From: an uncultured Clostridium sp.
GTDB taxonomy: Bacteria > Bacillota > Clostridia > Lachnospirales > Lachnospiraceae
Length of the DNA: 38,060 nucleotides
Assembly (NCBI GenBank): GCA_945915475.1
Contig: CAMEFI010000029.1
Coordinates: forward strand, 1 to 38,060
Reading direction: 5' to 3'
The notes beneath the pieces were generated by a model. That model worked only from the letters and a program-made list of their open reading frames with translations, made no database searches and was not told where the DNA came from. How positions within the stretch are numbered: the stretch's first letter is position 1; each line of letters begins with the position of its first letter. Shown one piece after another: positions 7,549-15,712 of this stretch. A program made the translations under genes and the position numbers.

Positions 7549-7959
7549 TCAGCTGTTATTGTTATTATTGTTGTTGTTATTATTATTGTTGCTGGAACTG
7601 CCGGAGCTGTCCCCGTGTGAACTGTGATAAGGACGCTCCACATTGAATGTATCTAACGTCATTTCCAACAGGTCAAAATGGGTATCATACACTTCTACGG
7701 GAAGGGTACGGATTCGTTTTCCTGCATAATCAAACCACTCCATATAATGATTGGAGATGGTAATCTTATTTGCCGGATGTTCTATCAGAAAGCAGTAGGT
7801 CTGCTTTATCAGTTCCTCGGATACATTTAAAATGTACTGGGACAGGCTGATGCTTTTTTTCATTGCTACTAATTCGTGATATGTTTCAGGAACTCCATTT
7901 TTCATATACATCTCCATTCTGCCGCCGATGTCGGCGACCATAATTGTAATATCATTCAT
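7549..7959 (-). CDS. Small protein with a Ser-rich and poly-Asn C-terminal tail (possible radical SAM substrate)
   Basis: I do not recognise the family. Residues 1 to about 112 look like a small mixed alpha/beta domain with a single Cys (TYCFLIEHP) and end in PYHSSHGD. The tail is SSGSSS, twelve consecutive Asn, then Ser and stop. The Asn codons are an irregular mix of AAC and AAT. The gene starts 11 bases after the radical SAM stop codon and is the last of three genes on this strand. A conserved leader-like domain plus a repetitive tail beside a SPASM enzyme suggests a modified-peptide precursor, but that is inference; it could also be a partner protein. The first ATG has no Shine-Dalgarno, so it may depend on translational coupling. 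An internal ATG at 7905 has GGAG upstream and would give a 118-residue protein. Confidence 0.6.
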   Translation of the reverse strand: MNDITIMVADIGGRMEMYMKNGVPETYHELVAMKKSISLSQYILNVSEELIKQTYCFLIEHPANKITISNHYMEWFDYAGKRIRTLPVEVYDTHFDLLEMTLDTFNVERPYHSSHGDSSGSSSNNNNNNNNNNNNS

Positions 7960-7970
7960 CTGATATCTGT

Positions 7971-9716
7971 CTACAGATAATAAAATTCTATATTCTGAAA
8001 AGGCAGGTTCATTGCCTGTATGTGGTAATATGCATTGTTTTTCTGCTTCAGGTAGTGATAGTCGCGCAGTGCCTGTGTTGTAAAGAACAGGTTATTCGGC
8101 TTTTGATCTGACAATTGTTCTTTGTAGAGAGAGAGCAGTCTGTTTAAATGCAAACAATAATAACCCTTTCGGGCAGATGGCTGGGCGGCAAGGGTACGGT
8201 AATAGACCTGATGAGTCATAATATGCTCCTGCTTGTTGCGTCCTTCATCTCCGTAGGTGACGCAGTCGCCGGAGAGAAGCATGATATATAGGCTGTTATT
8301 CACCGGATAGTCGCAAATCTGTTCCATGATTTCACATTTTACATAGAGCAATACATCCATTTCATCACACAGATAGAGGATATCCCGCTTCCCTTTTTGA
8401 ATCTGGGAGTGCAGTGGATAGGTATGCCCTCCCACTTCTATGATAAAGGCATCCGGACTGTAGACCAGTGCAAGGGAAGGATCCTGTTCAATCAGATCGG
8501 ATAAATGCGGAATATCTGACGGAATCATACACTCCTCCTGTGGACGGTATGCGGCAACCTCACCAGGGTGCATGGAACGGACATAAGAATATACATCGTC
8601 TGCCGTGGTATCGCTTGCAGGGTATTCCTCCGGGTGGTCTTCATAGATCGCTTGTTGAAGCTTACAGGTATAGGAGCAGTCTGTATGGTAGAACTGTTTT
8701 ACGAAAGGACAGCCGGTTCTGCAATAGCGGATGTAGCTGCATTTTCCGCAGGACTCATTTAATGGCACTGAGCTGTGGGCTTCATATATTTTTCGTTTTG
8801 CTTCTGAAAGAATCTCATCTACGGACTGATGATAGATATTTCCGTAATAGAATTCCGGATGCCCCTGTCCCCTTACACAGGAATAGATGTCACCGTTTCT
8901 TTCTAACAGGAAGAATTTTTCCCCGCAGTTATCACTTCCGGTGCAGTAGTCCGGTGTGAACTCGGCAAACCAGCTTTTCTGTAATCCGGGTTCTAGATGG
9001 GTTCCGGCAAATGCCTTCTGTATTTTTCGATAAAAGTCTACCTGTTCGGTATGAGATAGAGGTGTAAGCAAGTCATTTTCTCCTGCAAAACCGATCATGA
9101 AATTGAAGGCATTCATGTCTAAGCAGGTGTTGGTGTCCAGATAGCGGATGTCTTCTATTAATTCTTCGATATGTTTGTAATGTTCATGAAAAATGGTTGC
9201 TGATACTTTCTTACGGTTTGGCAGATCTTTTAGCAATTTTACATTCTTAAAAATACGGTCTAAGGTGTCTTGATCGTCCTTGGTTCTGCGGTATTTCCGA
9301 TGCAGGGAAAAAGGAAGATCCAGACTTCCGCTTACAATGACCCGGTAATCCCGGATGGCATCGATATGTCTATCAATACCATAGAGGTTTGTTTTAATAT
9401 GTGGATGAGGCAGTGGAAATCCCTGACTGACTATCATATTTTTATTTTTCTCATAATAATTCGAGATATAGGCAACAAGCTCCCGGAAATCGGCCTGGGA
9501 AAGGCAGGTAACCTCGCCGCCATGTAGGGAAATATTAAATGGTACAACTTTACTTTCTCTGAATTTATCCACAGCATAGGATAGTGTTTCAAGACAACCG
9601 TATGCACTTTGACAGTCTTCTGTATGTTCTTTCAGATAGCAGTAACGACATTGCATGTTACAGGCCATAGTTGGAACATAGAGCAGATGAATCATTTTGT
9701 ATTGGGATGGTTCCAT
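7971..9716 (-). CDS. Radical SAM / SPASM domain protein, probable peptide or protein maturase
   Basis: About 581 residues. The radical SAM cluster motif is CNMQCRYCY near the N-terminus (CX3CX2C, about residues 19-26), followed by SLHGGE, the GGE motif for SAM binding. The SPASM-type auxiliary cluster region holds a Cys-rich run (YSCVRG, then SCGKCSYIRYCRTGCPF and later DCSYTC) at about 290-365, typical of sactisynthase or anSME-like maturases. About 200 further residues at the C-terminus match nothing I know and may bind a partner. The start is ATG 9716, because AAGGAG lies 8 bases before it; a GTG at 9725 touches the Shine-Dalgarno. The gene lies 32 bases after the LRR gene and 11 bases before the poly-Asn gene, so the three are very likely one operon. 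Its substrate is unknown; the downstream small protein is the obvious candidate. Confidence 0.85.
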   Translation of the reverse strand: MEPSQYKMIHLLYVPTMACNMQCRYCYLKEHTEDCQSAYGCLETLSYAVDKFRESKVVPFNISLHGGEVTCLSQADFRELVAYISNYYEKNKNMIVSQGFPLPHPHIKTNLYGIDRHIDAIRDYRVIVSGSLDLPFSLHRKYRRTKDDQDTLDRIFKNVKLLKDLPNRKKVSATIFHEHYKHIEELIEDIRYLDTNTCLDMNAFNFMIGFAGENDLLTPLSHTEQVDFYRKIQKAFAGTHLEPGLQKSWFAEFTPDYCTGSDNCGEKFFLLERNGDIYSCVRGQGHPEFYYGNIYHQSVDEILSEAKRKIYEAHSSVPLNESCGKCSYIRYCRTGCPFVKQFYHTDCSYTCKLQQAIYEDHPEEYPASDTTADDVYSYVRSMHPGEVAAYRPQEECMIPSDIPHLSDLIEQDPSLALVYSPDAFIIEVGGHTYPLHSQIQKGKRDILYLCDEMDVLLYVKCEIMEQICDYPVNNSLYIMLLSGDCVTYGDEGRNKQEHIMTHQVYYRTLAAQPSARKGYYCLHLNRLLSLYKEQLSDQKPNNLFFTTQALRDYHYLKQKNNAYYHIQAMNLPFQNIEFYYL

Positions 9717-9748
9717 AGGCGACACTCCTTTGTATGCATCAGTTCGCG

Positions 9749-11221
9749 TTAGTTATAGTATAGAACAGTAGTTGGGCTTTCCTTAAATGCCCGTTCATTG
9801 ATGGAAGCTGTTGCAGGCACAATGATTTGCTGTAAGCTGTTGCATTGGCGAAAGGCAGAGCTGCCAATTTCAGTCACAGTAGGGGGAACCGTGACCTGTG
9901 AAAGGGAGGAACAGCCATAAAATGCGTGGGCTGCGATTCGGGTTACTCCATTTGGAATCACAATGGAGGTAAGAGAAGAGCAGTTTTCAAATGTATTCCC
10001 ACGGATTTCTGTTATGCCGGCAGGTAAGGTGATACTTGTGAGACTGTTACAACCCCTGAAACATTCACCATGAATCGTTGTCAGATGAGCCGGCAGAATC
10101 ACTGACCGGAGTAAACTGCAACCTTCAAATGTATTGCCGCGAAGTTCTGTCACCTGTGGGGGAATGGTAATGTCTGTCAGAACACTGCAATACATAAAAG
10201 CCTCTGCACCGATGCGGATAACCGAATCCGGCAGGGAGATGGTCTTTGCATGGTTATTGCCGTAAAATGCCTGTGTTCCGATTTCCGTGACCGGTTTTCC
10301 ATTATAAGTATCCGGAATTGTAATACTGGTTTCGTCTGTGTTCTGATAATGTACTAAAGTATAACCATCTTTATTTTCCTTGTATGAAGTAGGCTTTTTC
10401 CGAATTTTTTCCAGCGAATATACGCGGTTGTAGGAACGAAATAGTTTTTTGCCGGCTGAAAAGATATCTGCCGGGTTTCCTAGTGCAGGAATAAACATGC
10501 AAAGTATCACGATGATAGGCAGAAGGGAGTAAAAACTATTGTGGGGCTTGCTTTGAGGACTTCCGGTTGTCCGGGAAAAGGTGGTGCCTGCAGGGGTGAC
10601 ATACGGGTCAAGTGTTGGATCGTAGGTTGTGGTGTAAGTTTGACGCTCTGTGTCCGGTGTATGCTCTGTTGGGGAGACTTTTAAGGAAAGTCCGCTTTTA
10701 GATGACATATGAGTAGAAAAATCGGTGGCAAATGGCCAGTCAGCGGCATTTACCTGTTCCGGGGATACGGAGTAAGAAACCGGAGTAGGGTCGTAGTGAT
10801 ACTGTCCGCTTGTTATGTCAGCAAATATCTGTGACCAGTGACTGTACATATATGGCTCTGATGCCTGTTCCGGAAGGGGTTTTCCATAATGGCGTTCAAT
10901 CAGCTGCCGTATGGACCGATCCGGATTCTCCATTGCCTCCTTGGCAATCCACCCGGCAGTTCCGGATTGACTTTTTATTTTGCGAAAAGCAGAGAAGACG
11001 TATTTGCCCACCAGAATAATGGACAAAAGGGAGAAATAAGGAACGAATAGGGAGAGCGTAATTCCTAATAGGATGAGGATCAGGATGCCAATGATCCGTT
11101 TACGGGTATTGGCCTTTTCCTCCGGAATGGATAATGGTCCATAGTAACGTTCAAATAGATTCAGTTCCTGTTCCACAAGTGTCTTTAACAGTTCTTGTTC
11201 AGATTGCTTCTCATAGTTCAT
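9749..11221 (-). CDS. Membrane protein with BspA-type leucine-rich repeats
   Basis: This 490-residue protein has three parts. Residues 1-45 are a charged segment, followed by a long hydrophobic stretch (about 46-80, one or two helices). A Ser/Thr/Pro-rich linker runs to about residue 230, then comes another membrane helix (SLLPIIVILCMFIPAL). The C-terminal 160 residues contain about seven 23-residue LRR_5/BspA repeats of the form LPxxVTxIGxxAFxxCxSLTxIT. Such repeats usually bind proteins or host ligands. Topology is ambiguous: one N-terminal helix plus the second helix would place the LRRs in the cytoplasm, two plus one outside. It is the first gene of the operon with the radical SAM enzyme, so a scaffold, export or immunity role for the modified product is conceivable but unproven. 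GGAAAGGAAAG precedes the ATG. Confidence 0.75.
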   Translation of the reverse strand: MNYEKQSEQELLKTLVEQELNLFERYYGPLSIPEEKANTRKRIIGILILILLGITLSLFVPYFSLLSIILVGKYVFSAFRKIKSQSGTAGWIAKEAMENPDRSIRQLIERHYGKPLPEQASEPYMYSHWSQIFADITSGQYHYDPTPVSYSVSPEQVNAADWPFATDFSTHMSSKSGLSLKVSPTEHTPDTERQTYTTTYDPTLDPYVTPAGTTFSRTTGSPQSKPHNSFYSLLPIIVILCMFIPALGNPADIFSAGKKLFRSYNRVYSLEKIRKKPTSYKENKDGYTLVHYQNTDETSITIPDTYNGKPVTEIGTQAFYGNNHAKTISLPDSVIRIGAEAFMYCSVLTDITIPPQVTELRGNTFEGCSLLRSVILPAHLTTIHGECFRGCNSLTSITLPAGITEIRGNTFENCSSLTSIVIPNGVTRIAAHAFYGCSSLSQVTVPPTVTEIGSSAFRQCNSLQQIIVPATASINERAFKESPTTVLYYN

Positions 11222-11262
11222 AAAGGCTTTCCTTTCCGTCGGGGTTTCATAGAGTGCTCATA

Positions 11263-11291
11263 ATGATATATAGATAATTGTCTAATGAAAA
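11263..11291 (-). promoter_or_regulatory. Possible promoter of the LRR / radical SAM / poly-Asn operon
   Basis: On the minus strand: TTTTCA (11286-11291), a 17-bp spacer and TATCAT (11263-11268), about 40 bases before the LRR start codon. The -35 is weak. No other regulatory element was recognised between here and the gatC promoter at 11399. Confidence 0.4.
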
Positions 11292-11398
11292 GTATTGAAA
11301 AGATTAGCATATTTATGTAAAGGATGTTCTGATTGTACCATAGAAAAAGAATAGTGTTGGTTAAATGTATGTTAAAAGTGCAATTTGGCTGTTTTTGC

Positions 11399-11427
11399 TT
11401 GCATTTACCCTGCGTTTATGCTAGTAT
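11399..11427 (+). promoter_or_regulatory. Promoter of the gatCAB operon
   Basis: TTGCAT (11399-11404), a 17-bp spacer and TAGTAT (11422-11427) with an extended -10 TG. Predicted transcription start is near 11434, giving a leader of about 88 bases that contains the hairpin at 11456-11486. Confidence 0.7.
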
Positions 11428-11455
11428 CAAATTGTCTGTGAAAGTGACAGAGTCG

Positions 11456-11486
11456 TCCCAGAGTTGTTATGGCTCTGGGATTTTTC
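11456..11486 (+). terminator. Terminator-like hairpin in the gatC leader
   Basis: A perfect 8-bp stem TCCCAGAG / CTCTGGGA (11456-11463 and 11473-11480) is followed directly by five Ts. It lies between the gatC promoter and its ribosome binding site, so it would act as an attenuator rather than an end-of-operon terminator. A short CTGT/ACAG stem precedes it at about 11435-11451. No T-box consensus was found. Confidence 0.65.
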
Positions 11487-11521
11487 TTGAATAGAATATA
11501 GATGCAAACAGGAGGTATACC

Positions 11522-11809
11522 ATGCAGATTACAGACGAGACAATTGAGTATGTTGGAATTCTTGCCAAGTTGGAGTTATCTGACGAAGAGAAGGAGCAGG
11601 CTAAGAAAGATATGTCCAATATGTTAGAGTATGTGGGCAAGTTGAATGAGTTAGATACGGATGGGGTAGAACCGATGAGTCACACATTTTCCGTGCATAA
11701 TGTATTTCGTGAGGATGTGGTAACCAATGGGGATGACAGAGAGAATATGATTAAGAATGCACCGGAACAAAAAGATGGAGCATATAAGGTGCCAAAGACA
11801 TTTGATTAA
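11522..11809 (+). CDS. gatC: Asp-tRNA(Asn)/Glu-tRNA(Gln) amidotransferase subunit C
   Basis: This 95-residue protein has the GatC pattern: [16 protein letters not shown] at the N-terminus, then a short helix and the [20 protein letters not shown] segment, with [17 protein letters not shown]-like residues closing the chain (here NAPEQKDG). GatC stabilises GatA and GatB in the complex that converts misacylated Glu-tRNA(Gln) and/or Asp-tRNA(Asn) to the amidated forms. AGGAGG lies 7 bases before the ATG. It is first in a gatC-gatA-gatB operon, 18 bases ahead of gatA, behind a promoter and an attenuator-like hairpin. Confidence 0.95.
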   Translation: MQITDETIEYVGILAKLELSDEEKEQAKKDMSNMLEYVGKLNELDTDGVEPMSHTFSVHNVFREDVVTNGDDRENMIKNAPEQKDGAYKVPKTFD

Positions 11810-11827
11810 GACGGGAAGGAGAACAAC

Positions 11828-13297
11828 ATGGATTTGAGTATGACCGCCGTAGAACTCGGCAAGAAGATTCAGAATAAAGAGATTTCTGTTGTGGAAGCCA
11901 CAACAGCATATCTTGACAGTATGGAAGCGAAAGAAAAAGATATCAATGCATTTGTTACCATTAACCGGGAAGGTGCATTGGCAAGAGCAAAGGAAGTACA
12001 GAAGTTGATGGATGAAGGCAAGCTTACAGGTCCCCTTGCAGGGGTTCCGGTTGCCATTAAGGATAATATGTGTATTGATGGAATGCTGACAACCTGTTCC
12101 TCTAAGATACTTAATAATTTTAAGCCTACATTTACAGCTACTGCGGTGGAGAAGTTAGAGGAAGCAGGTGCAGTCATTGTAGGTAAGACGAATATGGATG
12201 AATTTGCAATGGGTTCAACAACAGAGACCTCTTATTATGGAGAGACAAAGAATCCTTGGGATTTAAGCAGGGTTCCCGGCGGTTCTTCCGGTGGCTCAGC
12301 AGCAGCTGTTGCAGCAGAAGAGATTCCTTATGCATTAGGCTCTGATACCGGAGGTAGTATTCGCCAGCCGGCAGGGTTTTGTGGCGTGACCGGAATCAAG
12401 CCGACCTATGGACGGGTATCCCGCTATGGTTTGATTGCGTATGGTTCTTCTCTGGATCAGATTGGACCTCTTGCAAAGGATGTAACAGACTGTGCGACTA
12501 TCCTGGAAATAATCTGTGGAAAGGATGATAAGGACTCTACATCCGTAAAAGAAGCTGGGGATGATTTCACCAATGCTTTGGTAGATGATGTGAAGGGAAT
12601 GAAGATTGGTATTCCTAAAGATTATTTTGGAGATGGATTGGATGCAGAGGTGAAGGATGCGGTTCTTGCAGCTGCCAAAGCGTTAGAGGAAAAGGGTGCC
12701 ATTGTGGAAGAATTTGACTTAAGCCTTGTGGAATATGCGATTCCTGCTTACTATATTATTGCATCGGCTGAGGCAAGTTCTAATTTAGAACGCTTTGACG
12801 GCGTGAAGTACGGATACCGTACACAGGAGTATACGGATCTTCATAATATGTATAAGAAGACCCGTTCGGAAGGTTTTGGACCTGAGGTGAAACGTAGAAT
12901 TATGCTGGGTTCCTTTGTTCTTTCTTCGGGATATTTTGATGCCTACTATATGAAGGCACTTCGGACAAAGGCTTTGATTAAGCAGGCATTTGATAAGGCA
13001 TTTGAGAAATATGATGTAATATTAGGACCGGTTGCTCCAACTACAGCTCTTAAGATGGGTGAGTCTTTAAGTGATCCTATTAAGATGTATCTTGGAGATA
13101 TTTACACAGTATCTGTGAATCTGGCAGGTCTTCCGGGCATTTCCCTTCCTTGTGGATATGACAGTAAGGGACTTCCAATCGGTTTGCAGCTTCTTGGAAA
13201 ACATTTTGACGAAAAGAGCATTATCCGGGCAGCTTTTGCATTTGAGCAGACCAAAGAATACAAGAGACCTGCATTTGCAGTAGAAAGGGGGCGTTAA
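11828..13297 (+). CDS. gatA: Asp-tRNA(Asn)/Glu-tRNA(Gln) amidotransferase subunit A
   Basis: At 489 residues this is standard length for GatA, the amidase that releases ammonia from glutamine and channels it to GatB. The amidase-signature triad is visible: Lys in GVPVAIKDNM (about residue 79) and the two serines in the GGSSGGSAAAVA loop (about 150-175), followed by ALGSDTGGSIRQPA. The C-terminal LPGISLPCG segment is also typical. AAGGAG precedes the ATG. It ends one base before gatB starts. Confidence 0.97.
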   Translation: MDLSMTAVELGKKIQNKEISVVEATTAYLDSMEAKEKDINAFVTINREGALARAKEVQKLMDEGKLTGPLAGVPVAIKDNMCIDGMLTTCSSKILNNFKPTFTATAVEKLEEAGAVIVGKTNMDEFAMGSTTETSYYGETKNPWDLSRVPGGSSGGSAAAVAAEEIPYALGSDTGGSIRQPAGFCGVTGIKPTYGRVSRYGLIAYGSSLDQIGPLAKDVTDCATILEIICGKDDKDSTSVKEAGDDFTNALVDDVKGMKIGIPKDYFGDGLDAEVKDAVLAAAKALEEKGAIVEEFDLSLVEYAIPAYYIIASAEASSNLERFDGVKYGYRTQEYTDLHNMYKKTRSEGFGPEVKRRIMLGSFVLSSGYFDAYYMKALRTKALIKQAFDKAFEKYDVILGPVAPTTALKMGESLSDPIKMYLGDIYTVSVNLAGLPGISLPCGYDSKGLPIGLQLLGKHFDEKSIIRAAFAFEQTKEYKRPAFAVERGR

Positions 13298-13298
13298 A

Positions 13299-14729
13299 AT
13301 GAGTAAAGCATATGAAACAGTTATCGGTTTAGAGGTGCATGTGGAACTGGCAACGAAGACCAAGATTTTCTGTGGATGCTCTACCGCATTTGGAGGAGCT
13401 CCGAATACCCATACCTGTCCGGTTTGTACCGGTATGCCGGGTTCCCTTCCGGTGTTGAATAAGGAAGTTGTGAATAAGGCCATCGCAGTTGGTCTTGCAA
13501 CCAATTGTACGATTACACAGAATTGTAAGTTTGACCGTAAGAATTATTTCTATCCGGATAACCCGCAGAATTATCAGATTTCCCAGTTGTATTATCCAAT
13601 CTGCCGGAATGGTAAGGTTGAGATTGAAGTGGATGGTAAGAAGAAATGGATCGGTATCCATGAGATTCATATGGAGGAGGACGCAGGTAAGTTAGTGCAT
13701 GATCCTTACACGGATAGTTCTTTAGTAGATTATAACCGTTCCGGTGTACCTCTTATTGAGATCGTATCGGAGCCGGATATGCGTTCCGCAGAGGAAGTGA
13801 TTGCTTATTTAGATAAACTTCGAATGACGATTCAGTATCTCGGAGCCTCTGATTGTAAGTTAAATGAAGGCTCTATGCGTGCAGATGTGAATTTATCTGT
13901 CCGTGAGGTCGGCACTGAAGAATTTGGAACCAGAACAGAGATGAAGAATCTGAATTCTTTTAAGGCGATTGCAAGAGCCATTGAGAACGAGAGAGAACGA
14001 CAGATTGATCTGTTAGAATCCGGTGAGAAAGTAGTTCAGGAGACCAGAAGATGGGATGATGCCAAAGAATATTCTTATGCAATGCGTTCCAAAGAAGATG
14101 CGCAGGATTATCGATATTTTCCGGATCCGGATCTTGTACCTATCATCATCAGTGATGCATGGTTAGATGAAATTCGTGCCAGACAGCCGGAATTCCGTGA
14201 GGAGAAGAAAGGGAGATACCAGGAAGAATATGGTCTTCCAGAGTATGATGCAGATATTTTAACAGGAACAAAGAAGTTAGCAGATATTTTTGAAGAGACA
14301 GTTGGGTTAGGAGCGAATCCCAAAAAAGTATCAAACTGGTTAATGGTGGAGACGATGCGTCTTTTAAAAGAGCATGAGATGGATGCGGAAGATATTTCTT
14401 TCTCTGCTGAGAATCTTGCAAAATTGATCAAATTAGCAGATTCCCAGGCAATTAATTCCAGTGTTGCCAAAGAAGTATTCGAGATCATCTTTGAAAAGGA
14501 TATTGATCCGGACAAGTATGTGGAGGAGAAAGGCCTTAAGACTGTCAATGATGAAGGTGCACTTCGCGCTACCATCGAAAAGGTCATTGCGGAGAATCCT
14601 CAGTCCGTAGAGGATTACCATAATGGGAAAGAGAAAGCCATTGGATTCTTAGTAGGGCAGACCATGAAAGCTATGAAAGGAAAGGCCAATCCGGGAATGG
14701 TGAACCAGATACTGAAAGAATTATTATAG
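13299..14729 (+). CDS. gatB: Asp-tRNA(Asn)/Glu-tRNA(Gln) amidotransferase subunit B
   Basis: This 476-residue protein is the kinase/transamidase subunit that activates the tRNA-bound acyl group and binds the tRNA. The N-terminus has the GatB signature YETVIGLEVHVELATKTKIF and the zinc-site cysteines CGC and CPVC within the first 45 residues. DYNRSGVPLIEIVSEPD and the RYFPDPDL segment are intact. The C-terminal YqeY-like tRNA-binding domain ends in KANPGMVNQILKELL. AAGGGGG overlaps the end of gatA just before the ATG. A secreted-protein gene follows after 12 bases. Confidence 0.97.
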   Translation: MSKAYETVIGLEVHVELATKTKIFCGCSTAFGGAPNTHTCPVCTGMPGSLPVLNKEVVNKAIAVGLATNCTITQNCKFDRKNYFYPDNPQNYQISQLYYPICRNGKVEIEVDGKKKWIGIHEIHMEEDAGKLVHDPYTDSSLVDYNRSGVPLIEIVSEPDMRSAEEVIAYLDKLRMTIQYLGASDCKLNEGSMRADVNLSVREVGTEEFGTRTEMKNLNSFKAIARAIENERERQIDLLESGEKVVQETRRWDDAKEYSYAMRSKEDAQDYRYFPDPDLVPIIISDAWLDEIRARQPEFREEKKGRYQEEYGLPEYDADILTGTKKLADIFEETVGLGANPKKVSNWLMVETMRLLKEHEMDAEDISFSAENLAKLIKLADSQAINSSVAKEVFEIIFEKDIDPDKYVEEKGLKTVNDEGALRATIEKVIAENPQSVEDYHNGKEKAIGFLVGQTMKAMKGKANPGMVNQILKELL

Positions 14730-14741
14730 GGGGAGAGAAGA

Positions 14742-15638
14742 ATGATGAGAGGACATGCTGAGTTAAGAAGTATTATTATATTTTTTGTGTTATGTGCATG
14801 TGTAGTGTTTATGAATGGGAATCAGGTATCTGCTGCTAAGGCAGAGACAAGGATTTTTCAGGATACAGAGAATGGTACCATAGCGAAATGTGGAAGATAT
14901 TATCTGAAGTGGTCCAATAGTAACGTCTATATATCGGATCAGAAAGATGGCGTATATGAGCTTACTCCGATTACCTATGGTGCCTGTGCCAATGCCAATA
15001 AGGCATATTATATTGATCATACCGGAAAGACTTTGTGTGAGTATTCTTTTGCAAAGAGAGAAAGCAAGACGTTGAAAACGCTGTGTCAGGCCAGTCAGGA
15101 TTTATATTTGTCTGTAAGTGGAGTGTGCGGTAATAATGTATTTGTAACATGTGGTGGAGAGGAGACCTGGCGTTATGATACTTATGTATATAACACAAAG
15201 AAGAACAAGGTGATTCAGACAATTGAGGATTGCTGTATTGGATGTTTTAATGGGAATTATGCCATTTCTTCACCGGCATATCACACGGATGTATCCGGGA
15301 GCAGACTGGATCTGTATAAAATTTCAAATGGCGGACTGAAAAAAGTCAAGAAACTATGTAACTATGGATTTTCCTATGCGAAGGTTGGTAAGAAATTCTA
15401 TTATACAGACTATCCAGATAAGTATTCTAATATAGATGGGTATAAGATGGATCGCGTTATTGTATATAAGTGTAATGCCAATGGTTCCGGCAGGAAACGG
15501 GTTGCAACGATAACCGGGAAAGGGGAGTATGCCCAGGTGATTGTTCAGAAATTTACCAATAAATATCTGGAGTATTGGGATGGAAGTGGTACCTATCGCT
15601 ATGTTTATAAGACGAAAGGGACAACAAAAATCCAATAA
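14742..15638 (+). CDS. Secreted protein of unknown function
   Basis: At 298 residues, it begins with a signal peptide: a hydrophobic core (SIIIFFVLCACVVF) and a likely A-A-K-A cleavage site near residue 34. The mature part is rich in Tyr, Gly and beta-type repeats (for example YYLKWSNSNVYISDQKDGVYEL, KAYYIDHTGKTLCEYSF and KKFYYTDYPDKYSNIDGYKM), suggesting a beta-propeller of the DUF5050-like kind. It has about nine cysteines in the mature chain, a lot for a Gram-positive secreted protein. I cannot assign a function. GGGGGAGAG precedes the ATG, 12 bases after gatB, so it could be read through from the gatCAB promoter. A terminator follows it. Confidence 0.7.
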   Translation: MMRGHAELRSIIIFFVLCACVVFMNGNQVSAAKAETRIFQDTENGTIAKCGRYYLKWSNSNVYISDQKDGVYELTPITYGACANANKAYYIDHTGKTLCEYSFAKRESKTLKTLCQASQDLYLSVSGVCGNNVFVTCGGEETWRYDTYVYNTKKNKVIQTIEDCCIGCFNGNYAISSPAYHTDVSGSRLDLYKISNGGLKKVKKLCNYGFSYAKVGKKFYYTDYPDKYSNIDGYKMDRVIVYKCNANGSGRKRVATITGKGEYAQVIVQKFTNKYLEYWDGSGTYRYVYKTKGTTKIQ

Positions 15639-15652
15639 ATAACATAAATCAT

Positions 15653-15701
15653 AAATGCGTTTTCTGCCGTAGATGATCGGAATGGAAACGCATTTTTTCT
15701 T
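15653..15701 (+). terminator. Rho-independent terminator after the secreted-protein gene
   Basis: The 10-bp stem AAATGCGTTT / AAACGCATTT (15653-15662 and 15686-15695) encloses a 23-base loop and is followed by TTTCTTT. Confidence 0.8.
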
Positions 15702-15712
15702 TATAGAATTAT

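Noticed and set aside
11434-11521. T-box riboswitch before gatC
   Set aside because: The leader is too short and lacks the T-box sequence; only simple hairpins are present.
14108-14587. Open minus-strand frame inside gatB
   Set aside because: It is a shadow of a well-supported gene on the other strand, with no ribosome binding site and no recognisable protein features.
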